64,000 nt of DNA. Origin: Tropicimonas sp. IMCC34043 (GTDB lineage: Bacteria; Pseudomonadota; Alphaproteobacteria; Rhodobacterales; Rhodobacteraceae). The position numbers were made by a program, and so were the translations under genes. A model generated the notes under the pieces. The model was given only the letters and a program-made list of their open reading frames with translations, was not told where the DNA came from and did no database searches. Every line of letters starts with the position of its first letter. Position 1 is the stretch's first letter. Location: the NCBI RefSeq assembly GCF_003390845.1, contig NZ_QMEK01000004.1, forward strand, positions 124,001 to 188,000. Reading direction: 5' to 3'. Below are positions 9,568 to 18,317 of this stretch, in pieces.

Positions 9568-10701
9568 ATGACGGCCAAACCGAGTGGCAAGTTTCTGGCC
9601 ATCCGCTATACCTCGGCCATGACGCGCGCACCCGACCGCCCCCTCAGAACCGGCTTCACCACCGGGGCCTGCGCCACCGCGGCGGCGGCGGCGGCCTGCG
9701 GGGCGCTGGTGACGGGCGAATGGGTCGATCCGGTCGAGATCGTGCTGCCTCGGGGCCAGCGGGTCGCCTTTGGGCTCGCAACCCGTGCGGCGGGTCCGGG
9801 CTGGGCCCGGGCCTCGGTCCTCAAGGATGCGGGCGACGATCCCGATGTCACCCATGGGGCCGAGATCGTGGCGCGCCTGCGCCACGGCGCACCGGGGCAG
9901 GGGGTGACGTTCCGCGCCGGCGCCGGCGTCGGCATCGTCACGCTTCCGGGCCTGCCGCTGGCGGTGGGCGAGCCCGCGATCAACCCGGTGCCGCGGCAGA
10001 TGATGACCCGCACGGTCGAGATGATTGCCGCCGCCCGCGGCATCGCCGCGGATTTCGAAATCGAGATTTCGGTGCCGGGCGGCGCGGCGTTGGCGGAAAA
10101 GACCTGGAATCCGCGGTTGGGGATCGTCGGCGGGCTGTCCATCCTCGGCACCACCGGCATCGTGCGCCCGTTCTCCTGCGCCGCCTGGATCGCCTCGATC
10201 CACCGCGGGGTCGATGTGGCCCGCGCCGCAGGGCTGCGCCATGTTGCGGGGGCGACCGGCGCGACCTCCGAGGCGGTCGTGCGCGCGCGCTTCGGCCTGC
10301 CCGACCCCGCGCTGCTCGACATGGGCGATTTCGCCGGGGGGCTGCTGAAATACCTTGCCCGCCACCCGGTGCCGCGCCTGACCATCGCGGGCGGCGTCGG
10401 CAAGCTGACGAAGCTCTCGCAAGGCGCGATGGACCTGCATTCGGCGCGCAGCCAGGTCGATTTCGCCGCTCTGGCCGCGCTTGGGGCGCGTGTCGGCGCC
10501 GATCCTGCCGCCATCGCCGCCTGCAACACCGCCCTTCAGGCGGTCACGCTGGCCGGTCCGCCGCTGGCGCAGGTCGTGGCCGAGGCTGCCCGCGCCCGCG
10601 CCCTGCAGGTGGTGGCAGCGGCGGGCATCGCGGTCGATGTCGTGATGATCGACCGGGCCGGGACCGTGCTGGCCACCGCCGGGCCGGACGATCCTGCATG
10701 A
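9568..10701 (+). CDS. cbiD: (Cobalt-)precorrin-5B C1-methyltransferase CbiD
   Basis: 377 residues. It methylates C-1 in the anaerobic-type pathway, replacing CobF of the classical aerobic route. Family motifs are LRTGFTTGACATAAA near residues 26-40, INPVPRQMM, GGLSILGTTGIVRPFS and the C-terminal NTALQAV. Homology starts near residue 25, so a start at 9619 (MTRAPDRPLRTG) is also possible; 9568 has a weak GGGC upstream. The stop overlaps the cobK start (ATGA). Confidence 0.93.
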   Translation: MTAKPSGKFLAIRYTSAMTRAPDRPLRTGFTTGACATAAAAAACGALVTGEWVDPVEIVLPRGQRVAFGLATRAAGPGWARASVLKDAGDDPDVTHGAEIVARLRHGAPGQGVTFRAGAGVGIVTLPGLPLAVGEPAINPVPRQMMTRTVEMIAAARGIAADFEIEISVPGGAALAEKTWNPRLGIVGGLSILGTTGIVRPFSCAAWIASIHRGVDVARAAGLRHVAGATGATSEAVVRARFGLPDPALLDMGDFAGGLLKYLARHPVPRLTIAGGVGKLTKLSQGAMDLHSARSQVDFAALAALGARVGADPAAIAACNTALQAVTLAGPPLAQVVAEAARARALQVVAAAGIAVDVVMIDRAGTVLATAGPDDPA

Positions 10702-11456
10702 AGCGGGTGCTGATCCTTGGCGGCACCGGGGAAGCCCGGGCGCTGTCGCATCGGCTGGATGACCTCGCCGATCTGACGGTGGCGCTGGCCGGGGTCACGC
10801 GCACGCCCGCGGCCTACGGCGGGCGGCTGCGGATCGGCGGCTTTGGCGGCGCCGAGGGGCTGGCGCGCTGGCTGGAGACGGAACGAACAGATGTTCTGGT
10901 CGATGCCACGCATCCCTTCGCGGCCCGGATCAGCGCCCATGCACAGGCGGCTGCCGCCCGGGCAGGCTGCCTGCTGCTGCGGCTCGAACGCCCCGAATGG
11001 CACCCCGCGCCGGGCGAGCATTGGCAGGTCGTTGCCGACCTTGCAGCCGCCCTTGCAGCCCTCCCGCCCGGGGCGCGGCCGTTTCTGGCCACTGGCGCTG
11101 GGTCGGTCGCGGCGCTTGCGGCACGACCCGACCTTGGCGCCGTCCTGCGCTCGATCGAGCCTGTCCCGGACCTGCCGGCGCGGATCACCCATCTGCGCGC
11201 CCGCCCGCCCTTCACCGTCGCGGAGGAGACGGCCATGCTGCGCGATCATGCCGTCACGCATCTGGTTCTGCGCAATTCGGGCGGTGCGGCCGGGCGCACC
11301 AAGCTGGCCGCCGCCGCCGCGCTTGGCCTTCCTGTCCTGATGATCGGCCGGCCACCCTTGCCGGAGGGCGTCGAATGCCTGCCGACCGTTGACGCGACCC
11401 GGCGCCGGATCCTCGGCCTCCCGGCGCTTGACACTCCGAAGCCGCCGGCGCCATAA
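10698..11456 (+). CDS. cobK: Precorrin-6A reductase CobK
   Basis: 252 residues. NAD(P)H-dependent reduction of precorrin-6A to precorrin-6B. Motifs are the nucleotide-binding start RVLILGGTGEARALS (residues 3-17), VDATHPFAARISAHA near residues 67-82, and LVLRNSGGAAGRTKL near residue 191. It overlaps cbiD by four bases. It is followed directly by the cobalamin riboswitch that precedes cobW. Confidence 0.94.
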   Translation: MKRVLILGGTGEARALSHRLDDLADLTVALAGVTRTPAAYGGRLRIGGFGGAEGLARWLETERTDVLVDATHPFAARISAHAQAAAARAGCLLLRLERPEWHPAPGEHWQVVADLAAALAALPPGARPFLATGAGSVAALAARPDLGAVLRSIEPVPDLPARITHLRARPPFTVAEETAMLRDHAVTHLVLRNSGGAAGRTKLAAAAALGLPVLMIGRPPLPEGVECLPTVDATRRRILGLPALDTPKPPAP

Positions 11457-11460
11457 CCCG

Positions 11461-11660
11461 GCGACGAGGTTCCCGGGCAGGTTGCCCGGGCCAAGAGGGA
11501 ATGCGACGGGCCAGACAACCGGCCCGAACCGCAGCCGCCCCCGCGACTGTACGCGGCGAGCCCGCGCCCAAGGCCACTGACACGGCGCCGACACCGGCGA
11601 TCTGTCGGGAAGGCGGGCGCAGGGCCCCGACCCGCAAGCCAGGAGACCTGCCTCGTGCTG
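11461..11660 (+). ncRNA. Cobalamin (adenosylcobalamin) riboswitch
   Basis: A complete-looking cobalamin aptamer in the 5' leader of cobW. The core runs from GACGAGGTTCCCGGG, through AGAGGGAATGCG, CCGCAGCCGCCCCCGCGACTG and GGCCACTG, to GGGAAGG and GACCCGCAAG. It ends in a textbook B12 box, AGCCAGGAGACCTGCC, at 11637-11652. A small hairpin (CCGGC-GCT-GCCGG, 11661-11673) follows. No T-run terminator is seen, so control is more likely at translation or by Rho. High adenosylcobalamin should repress the cobW-to-cobQ run. Confidence 0.93.
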
Positions 11661-11775
11661 CCGGCGCTGCCGGACAGGGGAGTGGTTCGGGCGGGGTGCC
11701 CCGGAACGCGCGGCCATTCCGGCTGTCCCCGCAACGCGTGCATCCCTCCGAAGGCCCCGAAGGAGCTCGCTTTTC

Positions 11776-12855
11776 ATGGTTCAGAAGATCCCCGCCACGG
11801 TCGTCACAGGGTTTCTGGGGGCTGGCAAGACCACGCTGATCCGGCATCTGATCGAAACCGCGGGCGGCAAACGCATCGCGCTGATCATCAACGAATTCGG
11901 CGATCTCGGCGTCGATGGCGAGATCCTCAAGGGCTGCGGCATCGCAGGCTGCGCCGAGGACGACATTGTCGAGCTGTCGAACGGCTGCATCTGCTGCACC
12001 GTGGCCGAGGAATTCCTGCCCGCCATCCAGAAGCTGATCGACCGCGAACCGGCGCCCGATCATATCGTGATCGAGACCTCGGGCCTGGCCCTGCCGCAGC
12101 CGCTGGTCCGCGCCTTCAACTGGCCCGGCATCCGGACCCGGGTGACGGTCGACGGCGTGGTGACGCTGGTCGACGGGCCGGCGCTGGCCGAGGGGCAGTT
12201 TGCCGGCGACGCCGCGGCCATCGATGCCCAGCGTGCCGCCGACGGCAACCTTGACCACGAGACGCCGCTGTCCGAGCTGTTCGAGGATCAACTCGCCTGC
12301 GCCGACATGGTGGTGCTGAACAAGGCAGATCTGTTGACGCCCGAGCTGCTGGAAGCGCTGACCGGGCGCCTGCGCGAGGCTGTGCGGCCCGGCGTGTCGG
12401 TTCTGCAGGCCGCGAAAGGTGCGGTCGATACCGCGGTGTTGCTGGGGTTGGGCATCGGGGCCGAGGATGACATGGCGGCACGGGGTGAGGTGCACCACCA
12501 TCATGACGACGATCACGACGACGACGATGAGGATGACGAGGACCACCACCACCACCACGACCACGGCCATGACGAATTCGAAAGCTTCGTGGTCAGCCGC
12601 GGCGAGATCGCCGACCCGGCGGCCTTTGCTGAAAGGGTGGCCGAGGTGATCCGCGCCCACGACATCCTGCGGCTGAAGGGCTTTGCCGCCGTGGCGGGCA
12701 AGCCGATGCGGCTGAGCCTGCAGGCGGTCGGACCCCGGATCGACAGCTATTTCGACCGACCGTTCGCAGCGGGCGAGGCGCGCGAGACCCGGCTGGTGGT
12801 GATCGGCGAGGCGGGCCTCGACCGGGCGGCCATCGCGGCCGCGCTCGCGGCATGA
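11776..12855 (+). CDS. cobW: CobW-type COG0523 GTPase/metallochaperone
   Basis: 359 residues. A G3E P-loop GTPase that delivers cobalt (or zinc) for cobalamin synthesis. Motifs are Walker A GFLGAGKTT (12-20), the metal-binding GCICC (70-74), ETSGLALP, and NKAD near residue 187. A stretch of about 30 residues near 235-265 is made almost only of His and Asp and probably holds metal. The C-terminal CobW domain follows (ILRLKGFAAV). It is the first gene after the cobalamin riboswitch. The stop overlaps the next gene (ATGA). Confidence 0.95.
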   Translation: MVQKIPATVVTGFLGAGKTTLIRHLIETAGGKRIALIINEFGDLGVDGEILKGCGIAGCAEDDIVELSNGCICCTVAEEFLPAIQKLIDREPAPDHIVIETSGLALPQPLVRAFNWPGIRTRVTVDGVVTLVDGPALAEGQFAGDAAAIDAQRAADGNLDHETPLSELFEDQLACADMVVLNKADLLTPELLEALTGRLREAVRPGVSVLQAAKGAVDTAVLLGLGIGAEDDMAARGEVHHHHDDDHDDDDEDDEDHHHHHDHGHDEFESFVVSRGEIADPAAFAERVAEVIRAHDILRLKGFAAVAGKPMRLSLQAVGPRIDSYFDRPFAAGEARETRLVVIGEAGLDRAAIAAALAA

Positions 12856-13304
12856 CTGCGGTGCTGCGCGCCGCCGATCCGCGCGAGCCGGGCGCCACGG
12901 CGCTGTTGCAGGCCAGCCACGCGGTGATGCAGGCAAGCTCGCCCCCCGAGGCGCAGAACTATCTGCCGATCGACAAGCTGTTGGCACCCGATATCCGGTT
13001 CTTCGTGGCCGAGGTCGAAGGGGACGCGCGGGGCTGCATCGCGCTCGCCCGTCGCGACGGCTATGGCGAGGTCAAGTCGATGTTTGTGCGCGCGGATGCG
13101 CGCGGCGCCGGGCTTGCCGATGCGATGCTTGCCCATGTCGAGGCCGAGGCGCGGGCCGATGGCCTGACGCTGATGCGGCTTGAAACCGGAACCGAGCTGA
13201 AGGCTGCGTTGGGGTTCTACCAGCGCAACGGCTATGCCTTCTGCGGGCCGTTCGGCGATTACACCCCGACGCCCTGGAGCCTCTATATGCAGAAAACGCT
13301 CTGA
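12852..13304 (+). CDS. GNAT-family N-acetyltransferase, coupled to cobW and cobN
   Basis: 150 residues with the GNAT fold: beta4/alpha3 acetyl-CoA loop VKSMFVRADARGAGLADAML around residues 74-93, then LRLETGTELKAALGFYQRNGYA. The substrate cannot be read from sequence. It overlaps the cobW stop (ATGA) and its own stop shares a base with the cobN start (TGATG), so it is made together with them. A role in B12 synthesis is possible but unproven; a second GNAT gene sits just after cobN. Confidence 0.85.
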   Translation: MTAVLRAADPREPGATALLQASHAVMQASSPPEAQNYLPIDKLLAPDIRFFVAEVEGDARGCIALARRDGYGEVKSMFVRADARGAGLADAMLAHVEAEARADGLTLMRLETGTELKAALGFYQRNGYAFCGPFGDYTPTPWSLYMQKTL

Positions 13305-16300
13305 TGCATCTTCTCGCTGCGACGCCCGGGCAGGTCAGCGATGGCGCCGAGCCGGTCGATCCCGGTCAGGATCCGGCCGACATCGTATTCCTGTCGGCGG
13401 CGGACACCGAGCTTGCAGCGCTGTCTGAAGCGCGCCAGGGGATGGCGGCGCCGCTGTCGCTGAGGCTCGCCAACCTCGGCTGGCTTGGCCATCCCTATAC
13501 CGTCGACACCTATATCACCGATACGCTCGAACGCTCGCGGCTGGTGGTGGCGCGGGTTCTTGGGGGCGCGGCCTATTTCCCCTATGCGGTCGAACAGCTT
13601 TCGGCGCGGCTTCGCGCGGCCGGGGTGCAACTGGCGCTGCTGCCGGGCGATGACAAACCCGATGCCGAACTGCTGGCGCTGTCGACGGTGGCGCAGCAGG
13701 ATTGGCAGGCGCTCTGGGGATACTGCGTCGAGGGTGGGCCGCAGAATGCGGCGCGGTTTCTCGAACTTGCCGCGCACATGCTGGGGCAGGGCGACCGCCC
13801 GCCCGGGGCCGAGCCGCTGCTGCGCGCCGGGGTCTACTGGCCCGGGGTCGGGCAGGCGCGGCCCGAACAGGCGCGGGCCGGCTGGACGCCCGGCGCGCCG
13901 GTGGTGGCGGTGGTCTTCTACCGGGCGCTCTTGCAAGGCGCGGGGCTGCATCCGGTGAACCAGATGGTCAAGGCGCTGTTGCGGCGGGGACTGAACCCCT
14001 TGCCGGTCTTTGTCGCCTCGCTGAAGGATCCGGTCTCGGCCGCGACGCTCGACCACCTGTTCGGCGACGATCCCCCGGACCTGGTGCTGAATGCAACGAG
14101 CTTTGCCGTGTCCTCGCCCGACCCGGGCACCTGGGGGGCGGGCGGTCGGGTGCCGACGGTTCTCGACGCAGGCGGCGCGCCGGTGCTGCAGGTCGTATTC
14201 TCGGGCGGGTCCGAGGCCGACTGGGAGGCCAGCGCGCGCGGGCTGAATGCGCGCGACATCGCGATGAATGTCGCGCTGCCCGAGGTCGACGGGCGGGTGC
14301 TGACCCGCGCTGTCAGCTTCAAGGCCGAGGCCTATTTCGACGAAGCGACCCAATGCGCCATCGCGACCTATCGCGCCCGCGGCGACCGGGTGCAGTTCGT
14401 CGCAGATCTGGCCGCCGCCTGGGTCCGGCTCGGCCGGGCGGCGCCTGCCGAGCGCAAGGTCGCGCTGGTGCTGGCGAATTACCCCAACAAGGACGGGCGG
14501 CTTGCGAATGGCGTCGGGCTCGATACCCCGGCGGCGACGGTCGGGGTGATGGGGTCGTTGAAAGTCGCCGGGTATCGCGTCGAGACTGCGCCCGACAGCT
14601 CGGACGATCTGATGCGCGCAATCCTCGCCGGGCCGACCAACTGGCTGACCGACCGGGCCGAGCGGCAGGGCGGCGAGCGGCTGTCGCTTGCGGCCTATCG
14701 CGCCGCCTATGATGCGCTGCCGCTTGCGCTGCGCCAGCAGGTCGAAGACCGCTGGGGCCTGCCAGAGGCCGATCCGTTTTGCGACAGCACCGGATTTGCC
14801 CTGTCGATCCTGCGCTATGGCAATGTCGTGGTGGGCGTGCAACCCGCCCGCGGCTATAACATCGACCCGAGCACCAGCTATCACGCACCCGATCTGGTGC
14901 CGCCGCACAACTATTTCGCCTTCTACTTCTGGTTGCGCCTGAACTTTGGCGCGCATGCCATTGTCCATATGGGAAAACACGGAAACCTCGAATGGTTGCC
15001 GGGCAAGTCGGTGGGGCTGTCCGAGGATTGTTTCCCCGAGGCCGTGCTGGGGCCGATGCCGCATGTCTATCCCTTCATCGTCAACGATCCGGGTGAAGGC
15101 ACGCAGGCCAAGCGGCGGGCGCAGGCGGTGATCGTCGATCACCTGACCCCGCCGCTGACACGCGCCGAAAGCTATGGCCCGCTGCGCCAACTCGAATCGC
15201 TCGTCGACGAATATTACCAGGCCGCAGGCGTCGATCCGCACCGGGTGGTCTGGCTGCGTGGCGAGATCCTGTCGATGATGACGGCGACGCGGGTCGACGA
15301 GGATGCCGGCATCGCCGAGCAGGACGATGCCGACAGCCGGCTGCAAAAGCTCGACGCCTGGCTGTGCGAGCTGAAGGAAAGCCAGATCCGCGACGGGCTG
15401 CATGTCTTTGGCGCCGCACCCGAGGGGCGGCTTGCGACCGATCTGATCGTGGCGCTGACCCGGGTGCCGCGCGGCGACGGGACGGGCGGCGATGCCTCGC
15501 TGATCCGGGCGCTGGCGGCTGATTTCGCGATGCGGTTCGATCCGCTCGACTGCGCCATGGCCGAACCCTGGCAGGGGCCGCGGCCCGAGGTGTTGTTGCA
15601 CCTGCCGGAAGCAGAGGCAGAATCCGAGTCAGACGCGGTTTCGCCTGTCTGGCGCAGCAACGGCGATACGGTCGAACGGCTGGAGCTGTTCGCCCAGGCG
15701 CTTGTCGCGGGCCGTGTTGCGGCGCCGGGCCCGGCGTCCACCGCTGTCATGGAACGGATCGAGACGCAGGTGCGCCCGGCGGTTGCGGCCTCGGGCGCGG
15801 CCGAGATGGCGGGGCTTCTGACCGCCCTTTCCGGCCGCTTCCTCGCCCCCGGCCCGTCGGGGGCGCCGACGCGCGGCCGGCTCGACGTGCTGCCGACAGG
15901 ACGCAATTTCTTCTCGGTGGATGCGCGCGCGATCCCGACCCGGGCTGCCTGGCAGCTTGGCTGGAAATCGGCCTCGCTGCTGGTAGACCGGCATCTGCAG
16001 GATCAGGGCGACTGGCCGCGGGCGATGGCGCTGACCGCCTGGGGCACCGCGAACATGCGCACCGGCGGCGATGACATCGCGCAGGCGCTGGCGCTGATGG
16101 GGGTGCGGCCGGTCTGGGACGAGATGTCGGGCCGGGTCACGGGGTTCGAGGTGCTGCCGCTGTCGACCCTCGGGCGGCCACGGGTCGACGTGACGCTGCG
16201 GGTCTCGGGATTTTTCCGCGATGCCTTTCCGGCGCAGGTCGATCTGGTGGCCTCGGCGGCGCGTGCGGTCATGCAACTGGACGAGCCCGAGGCCGAAAAC

Positions 16301-17050
16301 CCCGCCGCCGCGCGTTTTGCCCGCGAGGCCGCCGAACTGGGCGCGGAGGCCGCCGGGTTCCGGGTCTTCGGGTCGAAACCCGGGGCCTATGGCGCGGGAC
16401 TGCAGGCGATGATCGACGAGCGGCTCTGGCAGGGCCGGGCCGATCTGGCCGAGGCCTATGTGGTCTGGGGCGGCTATGCCTATGGCGCCGGGGTCGAGGG
16501 CGCGCCGGCCCGCGAGACATTTGCCCGCAGGCTCGGGCAGGTCGAGGCGGTGGTGCAGAACCAGGACAACCGCGAACACGATCTGCTCGACAGCGACGAT
16601 TACTATCAGTTCGAGGGCGGCATCGCGGCTGCGGTCGAGACCCAGCGGGGCGAGGCCCCGGCGATTTATCACAACGACCATTCCCGCCCCGACCGCCCGG
16701 TCATCCGCACCCTCGAGCAAGAGATCGCCCGCGTCATTCGCGCCCGTGCCATTAACCCAAAATGGATCGACGGGATCAAGCGGCACGGCTACAAGGGGGC
16801 ATTCGAGATGGCGGCCACGGTCGACTATCTGTTCGCTTTCGCGGCCACCACCGGCGCTGTGCGCAACCACCATTTTGATCTGGTCTTTGAGGCCTATCTG
16901 GACGACGAGGAGACCCGAGCATTTATCGAGATCCACAACGCGCCCGCCCTGCGGGAGATGGCACAGCGCCTGACCGAAGCGATCGACCGGGGACTCTGGG
17001 TACCGAGGTCCAATTCGGCGCGCGCGCTTCTGGAGACGTTGACGGCGTGA
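13304..17050 (+). CDS. cobN: Cobaltochelatase subunit CobN (aerobic type)
   Basis: 1248 residues, the usual full length. CobN is the large subunit that binds hydrogenobyrinic acid a,c-diamide and cobalt; CobS and CobT drive the ATP-dependent insertion. Family motifs are the central HMGKHGNLEWLPGKSVGL near residues 554-571, VYPFIVNDPGEGTQAKRR, and near the end NQDNREHDLLDSDDYYQFEGG. No cobS or cobT gene lies in this window. It is translationally coupled to a GNAT gene on each side. Confidence 0.97.
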   Translation: MHLLAATPGQVSDGAEPVDPGQDPADIVFLSAADTELAALSEARQGMAAPLSLRLANLGWLGHPYTVDTYITDTLERSRLVVARVLGGAAYFPYAVEQLSARLRAAGVQLALLPGDDKPDAELLALSTVAQQDWQALWGYCVEGGPQNAARFLELAAHMLGQGDRPPGAEPLLRAGVYWPGVGQARPEQARAGWTPGAPVVAVVFYRALLQGAGLHPVNQMVKALLRRGLNPLPVFVASLKDPVSAATLDHLFGDDPPDLVLNATSFAVSSPDPGTWGAGGRVPTVLDAGGAPVLQVVFSGGSEADWEASARGLNARDIAMNVALPEVDGRVLTRAVSFKAEAYFDEATQCAIATYRARGDRVQFVADLAAAWVRLGRAAPAERKVALVLANYPNKDGRLANGVGLDTPAATVGVMGSLKVAGYRVETAPDSSDDLMRAILAGPTNWLTDRAERQGGERLSLAAYRAAYDALPLALRQQVEDRWGLPEADPFCDSTGFALSILRYGNVVVGVQPARGYNIDPSTSYHAPDLVPPHNYFAFYFWLRLNFGAHAIVHMGKHGNLEWLPGKSVGLSEDCFPEAVLGPMPHVYPFIVNDPGEGTQAKRRAQAVIVDHLTPPLTRAESYGPLRQLESLVDEYYQAAGVDPHRVVWLRGEILSMMTATRVDEDAGIAEQDDADSRLQKLDAWLCELKESQIRDGLHVFGAAPEGRLATDLIVALTRVPRGDGTGGDASLIRALAADFAMRFDPLDCAMAEPWQGPRPEVLLHLPEAEAESESDAVSPVWRSNGDTVERLELFAQALVAGRVAAPGPASTAVMERIETQVRPAVAASGAAEMAGLLTALSGRFLAPGPSGAPTRGRLDVLPTGRNFFSVDARAIPTRAAWQLGWKSASLLVDRHLQDQGDWPRAMALTAWGTANMRTGGDDIAQALALMGVRPVWDEMSGRVTGFEVLPLSTLGRPRVDVTLRVSGFFRDAFPAQVDLVASAARAVMQLDEPEAENPAAARFAREAAELGAEAAGFRVFGSKPGAYGAGLQAMIDERLWQGRADLAEAYVVWGGYAYGAGVEGAPARETFARRLGQVEAVVQNQDNREHDLLDSDDYYQFEGGIAAAVETQRGEAPAIYHNDHSRPDRPVIRTLEQEIARVIRARAINPKWIDGIKRHGYKGAFEMAATVDYLFAFAATTGAVRNHHFDLVFEAYLDDEETRAFIEIHNAPALREMAQRLTEAIDRGLWVPRSNSARALLETLTA

Positions 17051-17532
17051 ACCTGCCGCGTCGGCTCGGCCCCGACGATGCCGACATGGAGGCGGTCCAT
17101 GTGCTGCTGGTCGAGAGCTTTGCCGATATGGAGGGGCAGATCGACCCGCCCTCGTCGCTGACCCGGATGGGGGTGGACGACCTGCGGGTGCTGGCGGCCG
17201 AAGGCCCGGCCTGGGTGATCGGCGCGCCGCCCGTCGGCTGCGTCTTTACCCGCGTCCAGGGCGACAACCTCTATCTGCAAAAGCTTGCGGTTGCGCCGGC
17301 GGCCCGCGGCCGGGGCGTGGCGCGCCGGTTGATCGACACGGCGGCCGATCATGCCCGGGCCGAGGGACTGCAGGCGCTGCAACTGAAGACCCGTATCGAG
17401 CTGGTCAAAAACCACGCCGCCTTCATTCGGCTCGGGTTTTCCTGCATCGGATGGAGCGCCCATCCCGGATACGAGCACGCGACCAGCCTGACCTTTGCCC
17501 GGCTAGTCGACGATCCGGAGCAAGACGGGTGA
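17047..17532 (+). CDS. GNAT-family N-acetyltransferase following cobN
   Basis: 161 residues from a GTG start that overlaps the cobN stop (GTGA). The acetyl-CoA site is clear: LQKLAVAPAARGRGVARRLI around residues 76-95, then LKTRIELVKNHAAFIRLGF. Substrate unknown. It is not a recent duplicate of the GNAT gene before cobN: the sequences are quite different. Its stop overlaps the next GTG start in the same manner. Confidence 0.85.
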   Translation: MNLPRRLGPDDADMEAVHVLLVESFADMEGQIDPPSSLTRMGVDDLRVLAAEGPAWVIGAPPVGCVFTRVQGDNLYLQKLAVAPAARGRGVARRLIDTAADHARAEGLQALQLKTRIELVKNHAAFIRLGFSCIGWSAHPGYEHATSLTFARLVDDPEQDG

Positions 17533-17921
17533 AAGCGACGGTAAGCGGCCATTGCCTGTGCGGCGCCGTGGCCTATGAAACCGACGGAGCGCAGAACTGG
17601 GCCGGCTATTGCCACTGCGCAAGCTGCCGGCGGAACTGTGCCGCGCCGGTCGCCGCCTTTTTCGGGGTTCCGAATGGCCACTGGCGCTGGACCGGGGTGG
17701 ACCCTGCGATCTATCGCTCGTCCCCCGGGGCTGCGCGGCTGTTCTGCGACCGCTGCGGCACGCCCATGGCCTATGCAACCGACGCGGCGCCGGACGAGAT
17801 CCATTTCTATGCCGCCACGATGGCGGACCCGGCCAGCTATCGCCCCGAGGTCCATTATCACGTTGACGAGGCGCTGCCGTGGCTTGCGATCGCCGACGAA
17901 CTGCCGCGGCAGAGGGACTGA
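17529..17921 (+). CDS. GFA/CENP-V domain protein (Zn-binding)
   Basis: 130 residues from a GTG start overlapping the previous stop (GTGA). Cys pattern of the GFA family: GHCLCGAVAYE, then CHCASCRR near residue 28 and FCDRCGTPMAY near residue 73. These bind one or two zinc ions. The family includes an enzyme once linked to glutathione-formaldehyde adducts, but most members have no known role. Nothing in the sequence ties it to B12 beyond its place in the operon. Confidence 0.88.
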   Translation: MKATVSGHCLCGAVAYETDGAQNWAGYCHCASCRRNCAAPVAAFFGVPNGHWRWTGVDPAIYRSSPGAARLFCDRCGTPMAYATDAAPDEIHFYAATMADPASYRPEVHYHVDEALPWLAIADELPRQRD

Positions 17922-17966
17922 GGGCAGGGCCCGAGAACCTCGAATGACGAACGGAGACAGCACACG

Positions 17967-18317
17967 ATGATCTGGTCCATTGCCATCCTTCTCGGCTGCC
18001 AGCTGGCGGGCGAGATCGTGACCCGTTTCCTCGGTCTGCCGTTGCCGGGGCCGGTTCTGGGCATGGCGCTGCTGCTGGGGCTGCTGGTGGCGATCCCGCG
18101 GCTCTATCGGCTGGTTGCGCCGACCGGCCACACGATCCTTGCCAATCTGTCGTTGCTGTTCGTGCCGGCGGGTGTCGGGGTTGTGGCCAACCTCGACGTC
18201 GTGTCGGAACACGGGCTGGCCTTGTTGACGGCGGTGGTGGTCAGCACGGTGCTGGCGCTGGTGGCGGGCGTGCTGAGTTTTCGCGCGGTGGCGCGCCTGA
18301 TGGAGCGGCAGGAATGA
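17967..18317 (+). CDS. lrgA: CidA/LrgA-family membrane protein
   Basis: 116 residues, nearly all hydrophobic, with about four membrane segments; typical length for CidA/LrgA/YohJ. Start supported by CGGAG upstream. The opening LLGCQLAGEIVTRFLGLPLPGPVLGM is characteristic of the family. It pairs with the LrgB-like gene that follows, overlapping by four bases. Known members act as holin-like or pyruvate/glycolate-linked channels. The position between cobN and cobO is unexpected. Confidence 0.9.
   Translation: MIWSIAILLGCQLAGEIVTRFLGLPLPGPVLGMALLLGLLVAIPRLYRLVAPTGHTILANLSLLFVPAGVGVVANLDVVSEHGLALLTAVVVSTVLALVAGVLSFRAVARLMERQE

Noticed and set aside
13283-15601. Very long minus-strand reading frame opposite cobN
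   Set aside because: It mirrors codon bias of cobN in a GC-rich genome; no family motifs, and cobN on the other strand is certain.
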